Below, piece after piece: positions 51,897 through 59,891 of a DNA stretch of 64,000 nucleotides. The notes beneath the pieces were generated by a model that was given only the letters and a program-made list of their open reading frames with translations, did not search any database and had not been told where the DNA came from. The translations under genes and the position numbers were made by a program. Within the stretch, counting starts at the first letter, position 1, and each line of letters opens with the position of its first letter. Source of the stretch: Halosimplex aquaticum (GTDB lineage: Archaea; Halobacteriota; Halobacteria; Halobacteriales; Haloarculaceae); assembly GCF_028747785.1 (NCBI RefSeq), contig NZ_CP118158.1, forward strand, positions 1,426,001 through 1,490,000, read 5' to 3'.

Positions 51897-52883
51897 ATGC
51901 CCGAGACCGATCAAATCGACACGAGCAGGCAGATCCACAAGCGGACGGGGCGGACGTTCTACGTCGCGACGAAGCTCCTGCCCGAACGGGTGCGGGAAGC
52001 GACGTACGTCCTCTACGCCTTCTTCCGGATCGCCGACGAGGTCGTCGACCGGACCGACGACCCCGACCCGGACGCCCAGCGGCGCCGACTCGAATCGATG
52101 CGTGCGGCCGCCCTGGGCGACCCCGTCGACGGGACCGACCTGCCCGACGACGAACGAGCCGTGCTCGAGGCGTTCCGGTCGCTGGCCGACGAGAAGGGCA
52201 TCGCCGACGACGAGATCGCGGTGTTCGTCGACGCGATGCTCCAGGACATCGAGACCGCCCGGTACGAGACGTACGCGGACCTCGAAGCGTACATGCGCGG
52301 GTCCTCGGTCGCCGTCGCGAACATGATGATGGCGGCGATGGAGATGCCCGCGGCCGAGCGTGAAAGGGCCCGCCCGCACGCGGCGGCCCTCGCAGAAGCG
52401 TTCCAGTTGACCAACTTCCTGCGGGACGTCCGCGAGGACATCCGCGACTACGGCCGGGTCTACCTCCCGCAGGAAACCCTCGACCGATACGGGGTCGCCG
52501 AGTCGGACCTCGCCGACGCGACCGTCACCGACGGGTTCGTCGCGGCGATGCGCCACGAACTCCAGCGCACGGAGCGGCGCTACCGCGAGGGCGTCGCCGG
52601 GATCCGACTGCTGCCCGAAGACTGCCAGTTCGGGGTCCTCCTCGCGGCGGTGTTCTACGCCGAGCACCACCGACTGATCCGGTCCCGCGACTACGACGTG
52701 CTCTCGGAGACCCCGGAACTCGGCCGACTGCGCCGGGGGTACCTGCTCGTCAGGACGTGGGTCCACTGGCGCCGCCACCGCGACCCGGAAGCCACCTTCT
52801 ACGCGGTCAGCGCCGTCTCGCGGGGCGGCGAGGGTGACGGCGACGGCGTCGAGACCGACGGCACGACCGGATACGCGGCCTGA
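51897..52883 (+). CDS. crtB: Phytoene/squalene synthase family protein (phytoene synthase)
   Basis: The 328-residue prenyltransferase has both aspartate-rich metal sites, DEVVD in YAFFRIADEVVDRTDD and DVRED in TNFLRDVREDIRDYGRVYLPQE. It condenses two geranylgeranyl diphosphates to phytoene, the first step to the C50 bacterioruberin carotenoids of haloarchaea. Squalene synthase is the alternative, but length and sequence style fit CrtB. No other carotenoid gene is adjacent. Confidence 0.88.
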   Translation: MPETDQIDTSRQIHKRTGRTFYVATKLLPERVREATYVLYAFFRIADEVVDRTDDPDPDAQRRRLESMRAAALGDPVDGTDLPDDERAVLEAFRSLADEKGIADDEIAVFVDAMLQDIETARYETYADLEAYMRGSSVAVANMMMAAMEMPAAERERARPHAAALAEAFQLTNFLRDVREDIRDYGRVYLPQETLDRYGVAESDLADATVTDGFVAAMRHELQRTERRYREGVAGIRLLPEDCQFGVLLAAVFYAEHHRLIRSRDYDVLSETPELGRLRRGYLLVRTWVHWRRHRDPEATFYAVSAVSRGGEGDGDGVETDGTTGYAA

Positions 52884-53015
52884 CTGGAGACACGGCCTGA
52901 CCGGATCGGGTTCAGACCGGAGACGTGGAGAGACGATACCGCCGTCGTCGCCCGTTCGCGGTCGCTATCGCTGTCGCTCTCCGGGTTTCGACCGTGAAAG
53001 AACGGGTCCGCGAGT

Positions 53016-53606
53016 CTACCGGCCGCGGTTCTCGTTGCTGGAGAGGCTCGGGCGCGTTCGCTCGGAGCCCTTCCCGCGCTTGTTGAGGCCGCGGTTGCGG
53101 CGACCGGCGCTGGTGAGGCCGCGCAGCGAGCGGTCGGTGTGCTGGTCCTCGCAGATCCAGTTGAGGTCGTCGTCGTTTTCGATCGCGGGGTGCTCGGGGT
53201 CGACGAGGATCACTTCGAACCACTTCTGGCTCCCGTCCTGCCCGACCGGGTAGGAGTTGAGCACGCGCAGGTTCGGGTAGACGCGCGTCGAGCGCTCCTC
53301 CGCGACGCGCTGGAGGTTCTTCCGGCGGGTGATCCGCGTGACGCCCTGTCGCTTCGAGCGGCGACCGGCCGTGAAGCGCTGCTTGCGGGCGCCGCCCTTG
53401 CGGATGCTCGCGCGGACCACGATCACGCCCTGCTTGGCCTTGTAGCCGAGCGAGCGCGCGCGGTCGAGGCGCGTCGGTCGCTCGATGCGCTCGATGGCGC
53501 CTTCCTCGCGCCAGTCCTGTTTTCGCTGCCACTGCAACTCCGCCAGCTTGCCGTCGTCCGGGTCCTTCCAGGCGTCCCGGATGTAGGTGTAGAAGCTCTT
53601 TGCCAT
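53016..53606 (-). CDS. rpl15e: 50S ribosomal protein L15e
   Basis: The 196-residue protein is archaeal L15e: MAKSFYTYIRDAWKDPDDGKLAELQWQRKQDWR, KAKQGVIVVRASIRKGGARKQR, RVLNSYPVGQDGSQKWFEVILVDPEHP and the basic C terminus SLRGLTSAGRRNRGLNKRGKGSE. Length and start are standard. The 233-bp gap between it and the divergent TrmB gene has no frame of interest. Confidence 0.97.
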   Translation of the reverse strand: MAKSFYTYIRDAWKDPDDGKLAELQWQRKQDWREEGAIERIERPTRLDRARSLGYKAKQGVIVVRASIRKGGARKQRFTAGRRSKRQGVTRITRRKNLQRVAEERSTRVYPNLRVLNSYPVGQDGSQKWFEVILVDPEHPAIENDDDLNWICEDQHTDRSLRGLTSAGRRNRGLNKRGKGSERTRPSLSSNENRGR

Positions 53607-53839
53607 GGGTGTTCACCGCCGGGCGTTGCATGGTTCAACCTCCGGCGACCGTCGCCGGCGATCACATCCCGACCTGCACAGGCAGGCGCCCGCTGGTGCC
53701 CGACCGCCCAGCGAGTTGATTGCGAGTTCCGCGTTCGCGCCCTTAAGGGATCCGAACTCCCGCGGCGAGGACGTGTAGACGGACCAACTGGTGTCATACA
53801 TACATTATTATACGTTTGTATTTAATTCCGAAGGACACG

Positions 53840-54913
53840 ATGGAGCGCGACGACCTCTTGGGGGGACTTGAGGACGCGGGACTGACGTCGTATCAGGCCG
53901 AGGCGTACCTGACGCTGCTCGACATGGGGGTGTCGCCGGCGGTCGACGTGGCGCGGAACTGCTCGATCCCGGTGCCGCGGATCTACGACGTCCTCAACGA
54001 ACTGGAGCAGATGGGGTACGCGGAGACGCTGGACAGGGAGAAGCTACACGCGCGGGCGCGCGAGCCGGCGGAGTTCGTTCAGGACCTCCACGAGCGGAGC
54101 GACCGGATCTCGGAGGTCGCCGAGGAGATCGAGGAGCGCTGGGAGGCCTCGCCGCTGGGGGACAACAAGATGAACGTGACAAAGCGGGTGGAGACGGTCG
54201 TCGACCACGCCGAGGACCTGATCCGCGAGGCCGATTCGAGCGTCGACCTCGCGCTCACCGACGAGCAACTGGTCGCCTACGAGCGCGCTCTCGCGGACGC
54301 CATGGACAACGGCGTGGTCGTCCGGGCGTCGGTCGTCCCGACGGAGGGGATCGACCTCGCGGACCACCCGGTCTCCGAGCTGGTGACGGAGATCCGCGAG
54401 CGACCGCTCCCCGGCCCGTTCTGCGTGCTCGCGGACAGGACCAAGGCCTGCCTCGCGCCCACGACGCGCATGCCGGAGCCGTACGGCGTCGTCATCGACG
54501 ACGACATCGTCCCGTTCATCTTCCGCTGGTACTTCGAGACCTGCCTCTGGGAGGTGTGGGACACTGTCTCGCGGCGACCGCAGGACCAGCCCGTCTACGT
54601 CTGCCTGGAGGCGTTCATCAGAGACGTCTACCCCGTCTGGTGGGACGACGCGATCGTCTCCGTGACCGTCAGGGGGACCGAGACCGGCTCCGGGCGCGAC
54701 CGGGAGATATCCGGCGTTCTCGTCGACGTCCACTACTCCGCCGACTCCGCGAGGACGCCGAAACACCCGACGCTGCTCGAACTCGCGGGCCAGGCGACGG
54801 TCACCCTTTGGACGCCGAAAGGGGGGTGCACGGTCGGGAGTTGGGGCGCGCTCATCGAGGACCTCGAAGCCCACCGCATCACCGTCGATGCGATCGAGTG
54901 GGCGACGTCGTAG
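53840..54913 (+). CDS. TrmB-family transcriptional regulator
   Basis: The 357-residue regulator has an N-terminal winged helix (GLTSYQAEAYLTLLDMGVSPAVDVARNCSIPVPRIYDVLNELEQMGYAE), a coiled-coil linker (RISEVAEEIEERWEAS) and the TrmB ligand domain (KRVETVVDHAEDLIREADSSVDLALTDEQLVAYERALADA, PYGVVIDDDIVPFIFRWYFE). TrmB proteins sense sugars. It lies 478 bp upstream of the cellulase cluster in the same direction and is the obvious candidate regulator for it. Its own promoter region (53795-53830) is AT-rich with a TATA-like TTATTATACG. Confidence 0.88.
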   Translation: MERDDLLGGLEDAGLTSYQAEAYLTLLDMGVSPAVDVARNCSIPVPRIYDVLNELEQMGYAETLDREKLHARAREPAEFVQDLHERSDRISEVAEEIEERWEASPLGDNKMNVTKRVETVVDHAEDLIREADSSVDLALTDEQLVAYERALADAMDNGVVVRASVVPTEGIDLADHPVSELVTEIRERPLPGPFCVLADRTKACLAPTTRMPEPYGVVIDDDIVPFIFRWYFETCLWEVWDTVSRRPQDQPVYVCLEAFIRDVYPVWWDDAIVSVTVRGTETGSGRDREISGVLVDVHYSADSARTPKHPTLLELAGQATVTLWTPKGGCTVGSWGALIEDLEAHRITVDAIEWATS

Positions 54914-55357
54914 CGGCGGCCTCCGCCGCGGCCGCCGGATCAGACGGGCGCAGTTGGCCGTCGCCGCGACCGCCGGATCAGCCCGGCGTCGCCGGCCACC
55001 GCGGTGGATTCACTCCGAGATTGATCTCCCCGTTCTCCGCCCGTTCAATAGTGTCAGCGAGTCATATCGTACAGAAGTATAAACTAATTGTATTAACTGG
55101 AGTAAAAATATCCGGGCCCGCTGACGACGTGGGGCCTCTCCCGATGTCACCGGAAATTCTCGTTTCGACCGATCGAGACGGATCGCTTACCAATCAGATT
55201 CTCTACCATGACCTAACAGTATTATTATATAGTGTTAACGAACGTCGAATATGGAAAATTATCGGTTATTGAGGCCTAAAAACTTCGTATCGGTGGTGTA
55301 GATAATTATTACCTCTCGGCCTAGAAAAACGTTTTATACCGGTCATACGATGTACGT
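54914..55357. other. AT-rich promoter region of the cellulase cluster
   Basis: This gap has markedly lower GC than its surroundings, with AT stretches at 55080-55110, 55205-55240 and 55285-55340, the last including TTTTATA at about 55332-55338. No reading frame or RNA gene is convincing. It probably carries one or more promoters for the gene at 55392. Confidence 0.55.
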
Positions 55358-55381
55358 GATACACACCATCCGGTGTGTATC
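55358..55381. promoter_or_regulatory. Perfect inverted repeat at the transcription start of the cellulase cluster
   Basis: GATACACACC at 55358-55367 is followed after four bases by its exact reverse complement GGTGTGTATC (55372-55381). It lies about 20-45 bp after the TTTATA element, so it covers the expected transcription start, and ends next to the GGAGG ribosome site before ATG 55392. It could be the operator of the TrmB regulator or an RNA stem. Confidence 0.7.
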
Positions 55382-55391
55382 GGAGGTAGAA

Positions 55392-57275
55392 ATGACGGAC
55401 AAACGGCAACCCCCGGAGGGGGGACGAGAGGAATCGCTATCCGGGGAGTCGAGCGGGGACGGCGGGGGACCGTCCCGGCGGGACTTCCTGAAAGGGAGCG
55501 CGGCGGCGGGCGCCGTCGCGCTCGGCGTGGGGGCTGGAGCGATCGGGTCGGCTTCGGCCGGCATCCCGACGCCGCGGCTCCACCGCGACGGTAACCTGAT
55601 CAAAGACCCCGACGGCAACACGGTCACGCTGCGCGGGGTGAACATCGCCGACCCCAAGCGGATCAACGTCACCTCGCAGGCCCGCGGGAAAGACGCCGTG
55701 CAGGTGATCGACATGCTCACCGACGCGAGCAACGGCTGGTACCCGCGGATGATCCGCGTCCCGGTCCAGCCCGTCGACATCGGCGAGTACGAGCCCGGTT
55801 CGGGCCCGCCAGTGCCGGCGTTCGACCGCACCCAGCTGGAGAGGTACCTCACGAACCACCTCGACGAGGTCGTCCAGCGGTGCAAGGAGCGCGGCGTCTA
55901 CTGCATCATCGACTACCACCGCCACCGCGACGTCCAGTGGGCGGAGGGCCAGGACGGCCCGGTCAACACGGATCTCCAGGACGAGGTCGACATGTTCTGG
56001 GACACCGTGGCGCCGCGGTACGCCGAGGACACGCACGTCCTCTACGAGGTGTACAACGAGCCCACAGAGCCCGGGATGTGGGAGGACCCGACCACCACCC
56101 AGTGGGTGGCCGACGTCTGGCGGCTCTGGCTCGAGATGGCCCAGCCGTGGGTCGACACGATCCGGAGCCACGCGGACAACCTGATCCTGATGGGCTCGCC
56201 CAGCTGGTCCCAGAGCCCGGAGGGCGCGCTCGTCGAGGAATTCGACGGCGAGGACATCGCCTACACCTACCACATCTACCCCGGTCACAACTCGAGCAGG
56301 GCTCAGGACTGGGAGGACGCCTCCCGGAACGGCGAGGGGGTCGCCGGGGTCTACGAGCAGGCGCCGCTGTTCGTCACCGAGTTCGGCTGGGAACAGAACG
56401 CGGGCCAGTACATCGGGGGGACCGACGACTTCGGCAACGCGTTCATGGACTTCCTCGAGAAGAGCCCGGCGATCCACTGGACGGCCTGGATCGCGGACCC
56501 CGTCTGGCGCCCGGTCATGTTCGACCGGCCGTTCGCCGACAACGCGAACGACTCCGTCGGCGACCCGTACAACGGTACGGTACCGGAGGCCTGCTCGGAC
56601 CTGCCCTGCGAGTGGTCGCTCACCACCGGAAGCGGCTACATGGGCGACGACATCAAGAGCGCGCTGGAGCAGTACCGCAACGACGGGATCCCCGGCGAGG
56701 GCACCGCGACGGGCACGCCCACCCCGACGGACACCGACACCGAACCGCCGACCGACACCGATACCGACACGCCGACTGACACAGACACGCCGACGGATAC
56801 GGACACTCCGGAGACGCCGACCGACACGCCAGCGGCGGACGCGCTCGTCGTGAACGACTACGACGGCGACCCGGCGTGGTCGAGCAACCAGAACGACCTC
56901 GGCGAGTGGTGCGGCGCGGGCTCGTTCGCGAACGGAAGCGGCGAGGTCTCGAACGGCGCGCTCGTGCTGGAGTACGACAACGGCGGCTGGTTCCAGGAGC
57001 AGATCAACCAGGACGTGAGCGGCTACTCGACGCTCGTGTTCAGCGTCAGCGGCGCCAACGGCGGCGAAGAGTCGGAAGTGCTGTTCGACATGGGGGGCGT
57101 CCGGACGATGCTCTCGAACGTCACCGACGACAGCATCGGGACGAGCACTTCCGACGTGGCCGTCGACCTCGAATCCGCCGGCGTCGACCGCACGTCCTCG
57201 TCGATCTCGGTCCGGCTGAACTTCTGGCAAGGGGGAGCCAGCACGCTGGAGATCGACGAGATACGGCTCGAATAG
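55392..57275 (+). CDS. Tat-secreted GH5 cellulase with C-terminal shared module
   Basis: The 627-residue enzyme starts at ATG 55392 after a GGAGG site. It has a Tat signal (SRRDFLKGS, 28-36, ending near ASAG), a GH5 barrel (about 58-435), a Thr/Pro/Asp linker (438-482) and a C-terminal beta module (483-627). Catalytic residues are Glu223 (VYNEPTEPG) and Glu330 (FVTEFGWEQ); TYHIYPG is the His/Tyr loop. GH5 members cleave beta-1,4-glucan chains internally. The next GH5 gene follows after 30 bp. A start at 55350 would lie inside the inverted repeat and is unlikely. Confidence 0.92.
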   Translation: MTDKRQPPEGGREESLSGESSGDGGGPSRRDFLKGSAAAGAVALGVGAGAIGSASAGIPTPRLHRDGNLIKDPDGNTVTLRGVNIADPKRINVTSQARGKDAVQVIDMLTDASNGWYPRMIRVPVQPVDIGEYEPGSGPPVPAFDRTQLERYLTNHLDEVVQRCKERGVYCIIDYHRHRDVQWAEGQDGPVNTDLQDEVDMFWDTVAPRYAEDTHVLYEVYNEPTEPGMWEDPTTTQWVADVWRLWLEMAQPWVDTIRSHADNLILMGSPSWSQSPEGALVEEFDGEDIAYTYHIYPGHNSSRAQDWEDASRNGEGVAGVYEQAPLFVTEFGWEQNAGQYIGGTDDFGNAFMDFLEKSPAIHWTAWIADPVWRPVMFDRPFADNANDSVGDPYNGTVPEACSDLPCEWSLTTGSGYMGDDIKSALEQYRNDGIPGEGTATGTPTPTDTDTEPPTDTDTDTPTDTDTPTDTDTPETPTDTPAADALVVNDYDGDPAWSSNQNDLGEWCGAGSFANGSGEVSNGALVLEYDNGGWFQEQINQDVSGYSTLVFSVSGANGGEESEVLFDMGGVRTMLSNVTDDSIGTSTSDVAVDLESAGVDRTSSSISVRLNFWQGGASTLEIDEIRLE

Positions 57276-57305
57276 GCACACGATCACCCACACCCTACCA
57301 CACAA

Positions 57306-59282
57306 ATGACAGACCACGATTCACGCGACGGCGCACAGTCGACGAACGATTCGACGGGCGACAGCGGCGGGTTCTCCCGGCGGAGCGTCCTGAAGGCGAC
57401 GGGGGCGGCCGCGGTCACGGCCGGGTTCGCCAGCACGCTCATGGGCTCGGCCGCGGCGGTCGGGATCGACACCCCGCAGCTCCACCGCGACGGCAACCTC
57501 CTCCGCGACCCGAGCGACAACAAGGTGATCCTCCGCGGGGTCAACATCGCCGACCCGGCCCGCTGCGCGCGCAGCTGGCGGGGCAAGGACGCCATGGGCG
57601 TCTTCGACAAGGCGACCAACACCGACGAGTCCAACGACGGCGGCTGGTACAACCGGATCATCCGGATCCCGACCCAGCCCCAGGACATCGCCGACGCGGG
57701 CACCGGCAGCGTCGGCAGCATGCCGCACAACGACGACTGGGGGCCGCTGCTCCCCGGCCAGATCGACGAGTCCGACCTGGAGACGTACTTCTCGACCTAC
57801 GTCGACCCGCTGGTCGACGCCGCCGAGGAGCGCGGGCTGTACGTGATGATCGACTACCACCGCCACTTCCCGATCTTCCACCAGCCCCAGCACGAGAGCG
57901 ACATCGGCGACTACCAGTGCGGTTCCGAGACGTTCCCGAACGACCTCGGGTTCTGCGGCGAGCGCGGCGTCCTCTGGCACTCCGAGGAGCAGGCTTCCCA
58001 GCTCGACGGCTACACCGAGGAGTACGCCGCCGAGCTCGACGAGGAACTGCACATGTACTGGAACTTCGTCGCCCCGCGGTACAGCGACCGCTCGCACGTC
58101 ATCTACGACGTGTACAACGAGCCGACGGGGCCGTACGCGGGCGACTGGGGGTCGCCGACATCGATGCCTTCGACCGGCGAAGAAGGCGAGGGCAACCCCT
58201 CCTACGACGCCAGCGAGAACCAGCAGTACTGGGACATGTGGGTCGACCGCGCCCAGCCCTGGATCGACACGGTCCGCGAGCACGCGGACAACCTGCTGAC
58301 CATCGGCTCGCCCCGCTGGAGCCAGCTCACCTACTGGGCGCCGACCAACGAGTTCAGCGGCGAGGACATCTGTTACACCGGTCACGTCTACACCCACGAC
58401 TCGATGCGGCCGCTGTCGGACTCGTTCGGCACGCCCGCCCAGGACGTGCCGGTGTTCTTCAGCGAGTTCGGCTGGGCCGAGGGCGGCGGCCGCGACGGCT
58501 TCAACTTCCTCGAAGGCACGGCCGACGAGTACGCCGACGACTTCGAGACGTTCATCGAGAACTACCCGGTCCACCCGATCTGCTGGAACTTCGACCACAC
58601 CTGGGAGCCCTCCTTTTTCGTCCACGAGACGAGCCAGGACGGCACCTGGGAGATCCACGACTACCAGTCCCGACCCGGCCAGTGGTGGCAGGAGTTCCTC
58701 TACGAGCACCGCAACGACGACCTGCCGGGCGACGACGCGACCGACACCGACACGGCCACCGCGACGACGACGGCGCCCGGTACTGCCACGCCGACGCCGA
58801 CCCCGACGGACACGCCGAACACGCCGACGGACACGCCGGCGGCGAACGCGCTGGTCGTCAACGACTACGACGGCGACCCGGCGTGGTCGAGCAACCAGAA
58901 CGACCTCGGGCAGTGGTGCGGCGCCGGGTCCTTCCAGAACGGGAGCGGCGAGGTCTCCGACGGCGCGCTGGTGCTGGAGTACGACAACGGCGGCTGGTTC
59001 CAGGAGCAGATCAATCAGGACGTGAGCGACTACTCCACGCTGATCCTGCGAGTCAGCGGAGCCAACGGCGGCGAGGAGTCTGAAGTCCTCTTCGACATGG
59101 GCGGCGTCCGAACCATGCTCTCGAACGTCACCGACGACAGCATCGGTACGAGCGCTTCCGACGTGGCCGTCGACCTCGAATCTGCGGGCGTCGACCGCAC
59201 CTCGTCGTCGCTGTCGCTCCGCCTGAACTTCTGGCAGGGCGGCGCCAGCACGCTCACGATCGAGGAGATCCGACTGGAGTAA
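57306..59282 (+). CDS. Second Tat-secreted GH5 cellulase with the same C-terminal module
   Basis: The 658-residue enzyme has a Tat signal (FSRRSVLKATGAAAV, residues 23-37) and a GH5 barrel with acid/base Glu272 (VYNEPTGPY) and nucleophile Glu387 in SEFGW, where the common residue before Glu is Thr. An insertion at about 200-235 (with two Cys, YQCGSE and GFCGER) is absent from the first enzyme. A short linker (about 478-514) leads to the C-terminal module, nearly identical in protein and DNA to that of the first GH5. Thirty bases separate the two genes, so they share a transcript. Confidence 0.92.
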   Translation: MTDHDSRDGAQSTNDSTGDSGGFSRRSVLKATGAAAVTAGFASTLMGSAAAVGIDTPQLHRDGNLLRDPSDNKVILRGVNIADPARCARSWRGKDAMGVFDKATNTDESNDGGWYNRIIRIPTQPQDIADAGTGSVGSMPHNDDWGPLLPGQIDESDLETYFSTYVDPLVDAAEERGLYVMIDYHRHFPIFHQPQHESDIGDYQCGSETFPNDLGFCGERGVLWHSEEQASQLDGYTEEYAAELDEELHMYWNFVAPRYSDRSHVIYDVYNEPTGPYAGDWGSPTSMPSTGEEGEGNPSYDASENQQYWDMWVDRAQPWIDTVREHADNLLTIGSPRWSQLTYWAPTNEFSGEDICYTGHVYTHDSMRPLSDSFGTPAQDVPVFFSEFGWAEGGGRDGFNFLEGTADEYADDFETFIENYPVHPICWNFDHTWEPSFFVHETSQDGTWEIHDYQSRPGQWWQEFLYEHRNDDLPGDDATDTDTATATTTAPGTATPTPTPTDTPNTPTDTPAANALVVNDYDGDPAWSSNQNDLGQWCGAGSFQNGSGEVSDGALVLEYDNGGWFQEQINQDVSDYSTLILRVSGANGGEESEVLFDMGGVRTMLSNVTDDSIGTSASDVAVDLESAGVDRTSSSLSLRLNFWQGGASTLTIEEIRLE

Positions 59283-59408
59283 CGACCCGATTCGAACGGC
59301 CGCGGTCGGCCGTCGCCCGCGGTCCGGACCCGCCGGACCGCTGGGGGGACGCGGTCGTCGGCCGGCGAGACGGCGCGGACCGTTTCCGCGCCGGGAGTCA
59401 CGCGAACC

Positions 59409-59891
59409 ATGCCACGCGACCAGGGAGCGAGCGACGGGTGCGAGGGGGCCGGCGCGACGGACGTCGACTCGGCGACGGGGGGAACCTCGACGACCGTTCT
59501 GTCGCCGCCGGCGGGGCTGGCGGTCGACGGCGTGACCGCCGTGACGGCGACCGTGACGTGGTCGCCTCCGCCGGACGCCGACGAGGGGGGACTCGACCAC
59601 TACGCCGTCGCCGTCGACGGGACGAAGCGGGCCGACGCGAGTCGGGGGACGAGGCGCGCGGCGGTCGCCAACCTGGCGCCGGGGACGACGCACACGATCG
59701 GCGTCACGGCCGTCGACGCGGCGGGCGAGGCGTCACTGCCGGCGACGGTCGCGGTGACGACGGCGGAGGTGACGACGGCGGTCGATCCCTCGGCGGACCC
59801 CGAATCGAACAGCACTGCGACCGACTCGACCCGTCGGCCGGGGCCGTCTGGCGGCCGTCAGGGGACGCACACGGAGCGACGCGATCTATGA
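59409..59891 (+). CDS. Orphan fibronectin type III domain protein
   Basis: The 160-residue frame contains one FnIII domain (LSPPAGLAVDGVTAVTATVTWSPPPD, GLDHYAVAVDGTK, LAPGTTHTIGVTAVDAAGEAS) flanked by low-complexity ends. There is no signal peptide or membrane segment, so as written it would stay in the cytosol, unlike FnIII modules of secreted glycosidases. The stop overlaps the GH12 start (ATGA at 59888-59891). It may be a module left behind from a broken cellulase. The domain is closest to those in the 61454 enzyme. Confidence 0.55.
   Translation: MPRDQGASDGCEGAGATDVDSATGGTSTTVLSPPAGLAVDGVTAVTATVTWSPPPDADEGGLDHYAVAVDGTKRADASRGTRRAAVANLAPGTTHTIGVTAVDAAGEASLPATVAVTTAEVTTAVDPSADPESNSTATDSTRRPGPSGGRQGTHTERRDL

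Noticed and set aside
54556..55272. A frame overlapping the end of the TrmB gene and the AT-rich gap
   Set aside because: It is a shifted reading of the TrmB gene followed by AT-rich intergenic DNA; no start signal or domain.
56700..56830. Short tandem repeats of ACCGACAC/ACGCCGAC type that might suggest a CRISPR or satellite
   Set aside because: They encode the Thr/Pro/Asp linker of the GH5 enzyme in frame; there are no spacers and similar linkers occur in the other secreted proteins here.
57321..59693. A long minus-strand frame opposite the second GH5
   Set aside because: Same reason: low-complexity Arg/Val/Asp product, no domain, and the plus-strand gene has catalytic residues and a signal peptide.
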